DNA of 64,000 bases from Halocaridina rubra (taxonomy: Eukaryota; Arthropoda; Malacostraca; Decapoda; Atyidae), in the NCBI GenBank assembly GCA_037179515.1, contig JAXCGZ010019169.1, forward strand, positions 1 to 64,000, given 5' to 3'. The notes under the pieces were generated by a model. That model made no database searches. It had not been told where the DNA came from and saw only the letters and a program-made list of their open reading frames with translations. Each line of letters starts with the position of its first letter. Within the stretch, counting starts at the first letter, position 1. A program made the translations under genes and the position numbers. This document shows positions 56,513 through 64,000 of the stretch, in pieces.

Positions 56513-59500
56513 TCAGTCTTCCTCCATATACTTGGCAATACTAGTATCAATTTGCTGCCTTAAGATGGCGCCCAATACAAACTCTGCAAAGTATACAGCT
56601 GTAAAATAAAAGAAAAAGAATCAATACATACATACAGGGTAAACCTCAGATATTTGTAACAGAAAAATATATGAAATAACTTTTAACCTCTACTAATAAT
56701 GAGGACTATGCTGATGGCATTGTATGGGGTTCACAGTAGATCAGTGGTAGAATGCACAGGTCATTAAGTGACAAGCCTGACAAAAGCGTGTTTGATTATG
56801 CTGCAGGGCATCAGGAAGGGTCTTCAGCCTTAATCCTCCAGCTCCAACCTGCTGGTATCCATCCCCATTTGAACGAGGACTAATTGTGATGCATAAAAAC
56901 AGCCAAAAAAAAAAAAAAAAATGCTTATGGCATTGTATGAATACCTTACATTTTAATTATCATTTTCAAAATATACTACATACTTATATGTGATAATACT
57001 TTGGTATTGCAATGTACTGATAATATTAATTACAGATGTAAACACACACAATTAACTTTTGCGGGAAAATAAACCACTTATGATAAATACAAAAAGCTTA
57101 TCTACAATAGTTTGTGGATCACAATTCTATACAGTATTGTCTGAAGGATAGTATTCCTATTTTTAAGATAAGCTCAACAAACAAAAATACAATTGTATCC
57201 CAGGTACAGGGAAAAAAGAAAATTGCATTTAAAAGCAAGAATGTACTTAGTATGTCAAAAGTAAACAGGTCAGTCTCTATCTTAGCACTAGGAAAGAAAA
57301 CATTTGAGTGCTCTTTTATGAACAGGCAAATATGACATTAAACAGAAAACTTTATAAAATAATCACAAGTTAATGAAGCAAAACCTTCCCTTGCAACTAC
57401 TATTAAAATGAAAGCTGCAAACTTTTGAAGTTAAAATTTAAATACCACTGCCTATTCCTTGAGGGACAACCCTAACTTGTTAACATAAAGCTTAAGGAAC
57501 TGAAACTCTGAAATAGAATGAATAAAATGATACAATACAAAAACTTAACTTACGCAAATCTTCTTTAAGAAAGTCGCGCACGAGATGGGAATCTTCTTGA
57601 GCTGCGATGATCATATATTGATAAGTTCCGTCCCTGGAGAAAGACGCAGATGAAATAATATTGTGGTAGGAGAAATCTTAACAACTAATCATCAAAAGAG
57701 ACAGTTAAATTACAATTAGATTTCCATACGACAATTCTGTGGCTTTGCATTTTCCAATGCCTATATCAACACCAAATTTTCTGATGCATTCATTGTTTAT
57801 CTCTTATTATTCCTTCACATCTGACAAGTCACAACTCTCCCAATCTCTGCTTCTATTTCCTTCCTTGCTTATTATTATTCTAGGTGCCAGGGTCCAATGA
57901 GCGAAATTTTCTTTGCCTGTCCCAGTGTCACAAAAATATAAATAAAGATATACATCAACTGAATATATTTGCTTGCATCTAGACATAAACCTTCTTTTGC
58001 TTACAATACAGGTTTGAAGGCTGGCCTGCAATGAAATATCATATAATGACATTGTAAAGAAACCATATGAAAAAGCAGCTGATGAGCCAAACCACAATTC
58101 TTTCTGAAATAACTTGGAATATACATAGAATAGCGGTTCGAATACTAGCGCTAAAATTCACATTTGACATTTGCTGTATATAATCTCTATGACAAAAAAT
58201 TCCCAATATCTGTAGACTAAGATGAATATACATAACAAGATTATACCATCAATACAGGACTGACCTATGTCTTTCCTTTACGTCTTTCACAGAACGAAGC
58301 TTGCTGTCCACACTTCCACCCGCAAACTCGATGATTTCTTTCAGCCAAGTTCTTCCAGGCACTACAGAAGGAGTTAAATAAAACGTTCTTCCCTGGTAAA
58401 AGAAAAAATACTGTATTATCGTAATGTAAAGAAAATTATAAACACTCTCCAAACTATAGGTGAATATTTCACTTTACCTATTAATGAAATACTTGTATTT
58501 CTGCTATATCTTTACATCTTCTCTGTATATACCAAAACCACTTTCAAAAGACAAAGACAAGAAATACAATACCAAGTGATAAAAATATCGAACTTTCCAA
58601 TAGCTTCAAGCATAACAAAAAATTGGTTCAAAATATTATAGCCAAACATATGGAAGAGCAAATACAGTATAAATATTCAAACTACATCAAAAGTCTCATT
58701 AGTAGTGAAAACCATTAAGCATCATGTATATAATTTCAATACATCATTCTCTATGATAAGAGAGATAATGTGCAAGGAATTCAAATGATGCAACAGTTAA
58801 AAACAAAAAACCTGCAGTAAACCTGCGACAAAATATTATGGGAATATGCAATAAGAAAACAGTATATTAAAGCCAGACTATTTCAAACATTGAATAAAAC
58901 TGTGCTTAGATTTTTTTATTATACAATTGCTTTTTCCTAAGATGCTAAGTATGGGGAATGTTAACCTTTCCTACCCAAGCCAGTCTAGATTGCTTTTGCC
59001 TAAAAAATAAAAAATCAAGGATGGAAGTACAAAGAGCTCTCCATTACCCTCGCTCTAAAAAACCCTTATACAACCAAGAAGTTATATGAAAGTAGTATTT
59101 TATTACTTCCCACCAAAAGAATAGTGATCAGAATTAAACATGCACAATACAAGAATTGAAGCAGCATGACATAAGTAGTTCAAATAACAAAAATGGGTAC
59201 AATTTTACTAACATACGACATTTCCAACAAAACTAATAATTCCAATAAGAAAAGGGAAATTTGACTAACTTGACGGGAAATTTCTAGCATATCTCTATAT
59301 GCTGTGACAAAAAACGAAATTTGCTAAACTGCACTCTCAAACATTACACAATAAGTTATACTCACCGCAAACAGATGTCTTCGGTTAGGCTTTGCTAAAG
59401 TGTCCCTCAAACAAAACTGGAAAATACGTTCGTATTCTGGCATTTCCAATGTATAATTCTGTTCATCTGATGAAGAGAAGAGGAAAGAAATAGTCTGTGT

Positions 59501-62500
59501 ATATACAGCTATAGAAAACATACTTAATATGACCTAAGAAATAATTTATATAACTAAAAAGGATAATAAATAACACACAAATACTATGAGGGACAGACTC
59601 TGAGACCCCTCTCTGGATACCTGACACCATGGATAGTGCAAATCCTTATGTATTCCGAGACTCTTGCAATACATACATAACTACAGTAGAGTTTAATTAG
59701 TAAATTAAGCACAATGAGAGATTAAGAACTACCGACACAGAATAATTATAATAATATACTTTAATAAAAGTTAAGTGAATGTGGTCTATAATACAGTGTT
59801 CATATTTGAAAATTTCCATTAAAATTATGGGAATGCATAAACAGATGAAAATTATAATCAACTACAGTTGCAAAGTCATGGAACGGGTTTCCTTGTGAAG
59901 ACGTAATTAGAGCAAACACTAAACTTAAATAACCAGAACAGATGAACAATACTGAACATATAAATGGTAAATGTAGCGACTATAGTGGTAACAATGGACT
60001 GGATAATTGTGGATTATTGGTTCGCCTTTTCCTGATGTATACAATATAACAGACGGAATAGTCAGTGATTTATCAATTCATCGAAACAGCTAAATACATA
60101 TTACAATGTATGAGTACATAACTTCGAGAATATCTAATAGTAAAAAGCAGTTTGGGATAGCCAATGGCAATAAGTACATATTCTGTGAAAATCTAGCTGA
60201 GTAACTGCAGCCACTAGTACATATGCAAAGCTGCATCCTTCACTACAGAATTCCACACCATCACCTGTCTACTGAAGATAAAAACATTAATAAAAATTGA
60301 CACAGACATCACACAAAGCAATGCCTTACTGGCCACACTGCAGCAAAGCATAAAACTACCATATTGATAAATCTAAAACAATACTTACGGAGAAATTTTG
60401 CTTCACAATGAGAATCTAATATCCACTGCAATGACACAATAAAGCTGGAACAAGAAATAGCGCACATGAGTTTGACAGTGCGATGTGCGATATTTCCTCC
60501 CATAACTAGATGGGTTGCCTCCACACTCGTTCGAGCTAAGTAACCGCCTAGCTCCAGAATTTTCTGTTGAAGTAAAAAAATACTAGATAATACTTGGTAG
60601 AATGATAATCAGTTCTAACCAGCAGATGATAAAGTACAGAAAAAATCATTTACTTTATAAACACAATACATACTTACTCTCTCAACTTCTTCTTTGTTCT
60701 TAATAAAAGATAGCAGAATGCGAGGTCTCTGTTGTTCTGGCGGTAATTCTTTATTTATAACAGTCAGTGGGCCTCGATTATAGCCAGCAGCATTGGACTG
60801 CTGACTCCCAGTTGAGCCTGGATGGACCCCATTGGATGAGTTCTGTCCATGACTAGGACCCCCAATTTGAGGGGGAGCTGGAGTAGATAAACTGCCAAGA
60901 TGAGGAACTGAAGGAGGTTCAACTCTACTTCGTTTGTTTTCTTGGTCAGCTGTTATTACAATGACACATTAATTATCTTGTTCAATAGTTCACGATGTAA
61001 AATGCAGGCAACACAAATTTTAAAAATAAACCAGTACTAACTGCTATATACAGCATAATATACTACTAATATAAGTAAGATTGAATTATTCCAAATACAT
61101 TGATAGTCACATTATATACTGTACTATATGAGACACCTGCAAATGATTTTAAGAGGATGAAAGAGTACTGTCACTAATATAAAAATTGTAATCTTAATAA
61201 TCAAATTTAGCAAGGTTCCTTATCTAAAATTACGAAGCCTTAAGATACATACCATCCACCTCTGATTTTCGCTTTCGAAGTGCAATTTCTCTTCCAGCTT
61301 TTGCTTTCTCAACTGATTCTTTGGAAACGCTTATGGGGTACTTCCAAGCATCTGAAAGTTTAAACAATATTAGTATATGATATCCTATACTGAAAGCAAT
61401 ATAATACTACAGTACAAGGAAAAAATATACATTCAGAATGGTTCTGGCAAATACACACATCAAAGATAAGTAGGTGTAATGTAAGCAAGTGAACAGTAAC
61501 TCCTGCAAAAGTTTACAGTTTTTATATATTTTTCCTTTACACAACTCCTTTTAACATCTATGTGAGTGTTTAACTTTATCATGCATTGTAATTGTAATAC
61601 TGTCAAAGTTCACAATAATATCCCAAACAAAATTTAGTCCCTATTACTTAAAAAATCAACATTACAGTCGGTCTAGCAAAGGAGAAGTCTGGGAACTAGC
61701 AAAATCCGTGAGAAAGAAAAGGTACCCTTATACAACACATCGGTATGAAATAAATTTTAATACTTACTGACAAGATGGGAAGCGAGGGAAGGATCTATAC
61801 GGAGTGGATCATCTAAATAATGTTGGTAGCGAGTTCCGTGATATACCAAAGGAGGAGTATTCTGACCAAGTAAAACTTCACTTAACCAAACTCCGTTCAC
61901 GACTGGTTTTCTCCATTCTTTGGCTTTAGCAACTTTAGCTCCCTCTAATCTGTAATTGAGTAAAATAATATAAAAAATAGTGTACGACATAAGATAAAAA
62001 TCTTATTTGAAATTGGTGTTAAAGCCAGCTTGACAGTTTTATGATCCAAGTACTGCCCATTTATACATACAACTTCACTATTCACATATTCGTGTAAAAG
62101 TATTTTATTAACTATATTTATGTTTACCACCAAAAATAGGAATTCCTAACGGGGAATGCTGCCTCAGAACCTATTTATGGCTCCTAAAATTAAATGCTGG
62201 CAGATACCTAAAATGAATATTCATTGCATACATTCACAAATGCCTTTCAAATACTTATCCACTTTCACCTGTTGCGTCCTATTGTACTCATGTGGCACTT
62301 TGTTTGAGATTCATTTTTAATAGATTTGTATTGCCTTATGAGAAATGCTAAATACCAATTGAATGGCACTGTAAATAATAATATTAATAATAATATGAAA
62401 AAAGGCTTCGAAAAACCATACAGAATTTTCTGAGCCTGCATCATTCAATCTATCTAAGAGGTATATATTGTAAGAAGTGCTTCACATTTTAACTAAAAAC

Positions 62501-64000
62501 ACAACACTTGGCAAAACACTGAATGGAGTCGGGGATTGTATATCACATTAAAATACAAGTTAATGGCAGACCACTTCCATGTTGGTGTCTTTACATACAG
62601 TGGTGAAAATTGTTGCCACTCACAAAAACTATAAATTCCAAGATAGTGCAAGTGAAAAAACAAAATTATTTCAAGATCTCTCTTAATTTTATTTGAGGGG
62701 GCCACATACTTGTGTGCTTTGATTCCCAAATGATTACATTGCCTAAATAGAATACGTTAAAGTAATCTATAATTACTGACAATTAATGTTTTAATAGAAT
62801 AATTACTTTGAAACTTGGGATACACATAAATCAATATAAATTACGGTACCTTACAGCCTCTGTATCAATATTACTAGCAAAAAAAACCTCAAAATTTCCA
62901 TATTCTTTTATTTGCATAACTAAGTTTCTAAAGAAGAGGGAAAAAAGCCATGAAAAGGCAACACTCACAGTGAGGACACAATATGCGTGAGGAATTTCTG
63001 TTTGTGTCATGCAATTCTAAATATGCAATATTATAATAGGGGAATACACTCCGGATGGAATGCATGGAGACAGAAAATAACAAAAATAATAATAATAATG
63101 GAGATAATAATAATAATAATAATTAACAAAAATAATAATAATAATAATTACCAAATGACACCTGAGTGTATGTCAGCAGACAAAGTCTAGACGGAAGTTA
63201 AAGGACACATGTTTGTAACTTCACATAGTTTGTTTTGTTTTTTATATGGTCATATTAAGCAATGCGGAAAAAATAACACATGAAAATAGACAAAAATAAA
63301 ACAATAGCAACTTCAAATGCAAAAGGACCTGCTTTTAAAGTGCTGTAAGGAAAAGTAAATTTTCAAGCAAGTAAACTTTACTAGTGTAAGAGAATGCTAT
63401 TAATGCTATCCTTAACTGGTGTATACGGGACTTACTTCTTACAAACAAGCAAATGATTATGCCTAGAAAAGCAGCCTGTATACGTTGCACCAACAAGACG
63501 AAGCATCAATGTAATAATTGATCTCTCCTCTTTCTCAAATCCAGTGATGCTTACAATCAGGTCCTTACAAGGTTTCATATCATCTCTGGAAAATATGACA
63601 TAACACAAGGCTAATAGCATTAATTCTGGCAATAGCTCAGCTGAAGTGAAGAGAATTTTTCAAAACTATTTAACATTAATAGATTTAAGGTCCTTTTAAT
63701 ATCCCAAACTTCCCTAAGAATAAATTAACTACTTCAAAACTGACCCCAAGCAATGGCTTAAAAATAAATATGATTACCATACGAACAAAATAGGCAAAGA
63801 ATTAATGATGGACTATATTTCTGATATTATACCCAAATGGTGTTGGAAGATGAACAGCCTGCCAAGGAGGTGCCATTTTACCCCTCAACAGCACATCGTT
63901 TAGCCAGTAGACGGTGATACAACGCTTGTTTTCCCTCACTGCCTGCATAAATACAGGTGATTTCTGATGCTTGCAGAGGAGATGGGTAACACGTGCTGTA
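56513..64000 (-). CDS. PAXIP1: PAX-interacting protein 1 (PTIP), C-terminal part
   Basis: Ten exons on the minus strand, the first cut by the window edge: 64000-63833, 63585-63436, 61949-61768, 61351-61253, 60949-60678, 60563-60389, 59466-59366, 58392-58265, 57633-57554, 56598-56513 (about 479 aa). All junctions are GT-AG and phase-consistent. The order fits the last four BRCT repeats of vertebrate PAXIP1: THLLCKHQ with CITVYWLNDVLL (BRCT3 end), LIVSITGFEKEER with GATYTGCFSRHNHLLVCKK and AKEWRKPVVNGVWL (BRCT4), a Ser/Pro/Gln linker, ILLSF with THLVMGGNIAHRTVKLM and WILDS (BRCT5), and HEQNYTLE, FYLTPSVVPG, EFAGGSV and AEFVLGAIL (BRCT6). PTIP is a nuclear scaffold in DNA-damage signalling and in the MLL3/MLL4 H3K4 methylation complex; its last BRCT pair binds phosphorylated H2AX. 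The N-terminal BRCTs lie beyond 64000. Confidence 0.93.
56727..56920 (+). mobile_element. tRNA-like SINE, family 3, in PAXIP1 last intron
   Basis: Flanking copies of ATGCTGATGGCATTGTATG (about 56708-56726) and ATGCTTATGGCATTGTATG (56921-56939) form a 19-bp target duplication with one mismatch. The element has a tRNA-like head (TAGATCAGTGGTAGAATGCAC), a body ending GGTATCCATCCCC...GGACTAATTGTGATGCATAAAAAC, and a 17-base poly(A) tail. Confidence 0.82.
57729..57932 (-). mobile_element. SINE-like repeat, family 1, in PAXIP1 intron
   Basis: On the minus strand it begins GTGACACTGGGACAGGCAAAG, contains GACTTGTCAGATGTGAAGG and AATAATAAGAGATAAACAATG, and ends GTTGATATAGGCATTGGAAAATG. The middle and tail landmarks match the copies at 17278 and 38101. 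Confidence 0.72.
63073..63150. repeat. (AAT)n microsatellite in PAXIP1 intron
   Basis: Interrupted AAT/TAA trinucleotides in three short blocks. Confidence 0.88.

Overview
This is AT-rich eukaryotic nuclear DNA with spliced genes (GT-AG introns of a few hundred bases to about 3 kb), long (TA)n, (ATT)n, (CT)n and (GA)n arrays, and a heavy load of transposable elements. The protein genes are animal genes. The style of LINE, the tRNA-like SINEs and the density of microsatellites suggest an arthropod, most likely a decapod crustacean. No prokaryotic, CRISPR, viral-gene or organelle signal was seen.

Left third (1-11.6 kb) is a graveyard of mobile elements. Positions 1-3650 are the 3' part of a decayed Ty3/Gypsy retrotransposon: gag zinc knuckles, protease, reverse transcriptase, RNase H, integrase, a polypurine tract and a 286-bp 3' LTR bounded by TGTAGTA/TACTACA. 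Its protease is split by a poly(A)-tailed insertion with an 11-bp target duplication. Positions 4008-9960 hold a CR1/L2-type LINE rearrangement: a truncated minus copy, an almost identical plus-strand copy facing it (a palindrome with arms of about 2.2 kb), and the 5' part of a minus-strand element. A broken Mutator-like transposase gene follows (10417-11564).

Middle (11.6-37.3 kb): about 10 kb with only satellites, one SINE and a degraded LINE, then two conserved host genes. TTC39C is on the minus strand (11 coding exons, 27751 to 21717, 649 aa). LYAR is on the plus strand (3 coding exons, 33679 to 37226, 357 aa). They are divergently arranged. The 6-kb gap between them holds microsatellites and two adjacent MITEs.

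Right half (37.3-64 kb): a GPATCH2/GPATCH2L-like gene on the minus strand (10 coding exons, 48406 to 39378, 548 aa), in which I find no G-patch but do see an R3H-like segment; a 1-kb foldback DNA transposon (51078-52122); SINEs; a nearly perfect 1.33-kb tandem duplication (52832-55493); and the 3' ten exons of PAXIP1/PTIP on the minus strand, whose 5' part lies beyond the right edge. All exon junctions in TTC39C, LYAR and PAXIP1 were checked for GT-AG and matching phase. One junction of the GPATCH2-like gene remains uncertain.

The four host genes do not form a known pathway: LYAR is nucleolar, PAXIP1 acts in DNA damage and H3K4 methylation, GPATCH2-family proteins are linked to RNA helicases, and TTC39C is a TPR scaffold. 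I found no undescribed molecular system. The most unusual items are the LINE palindrome, the foldback element with paired SINE copies in its arms, and the GPATCH2-like architecture.
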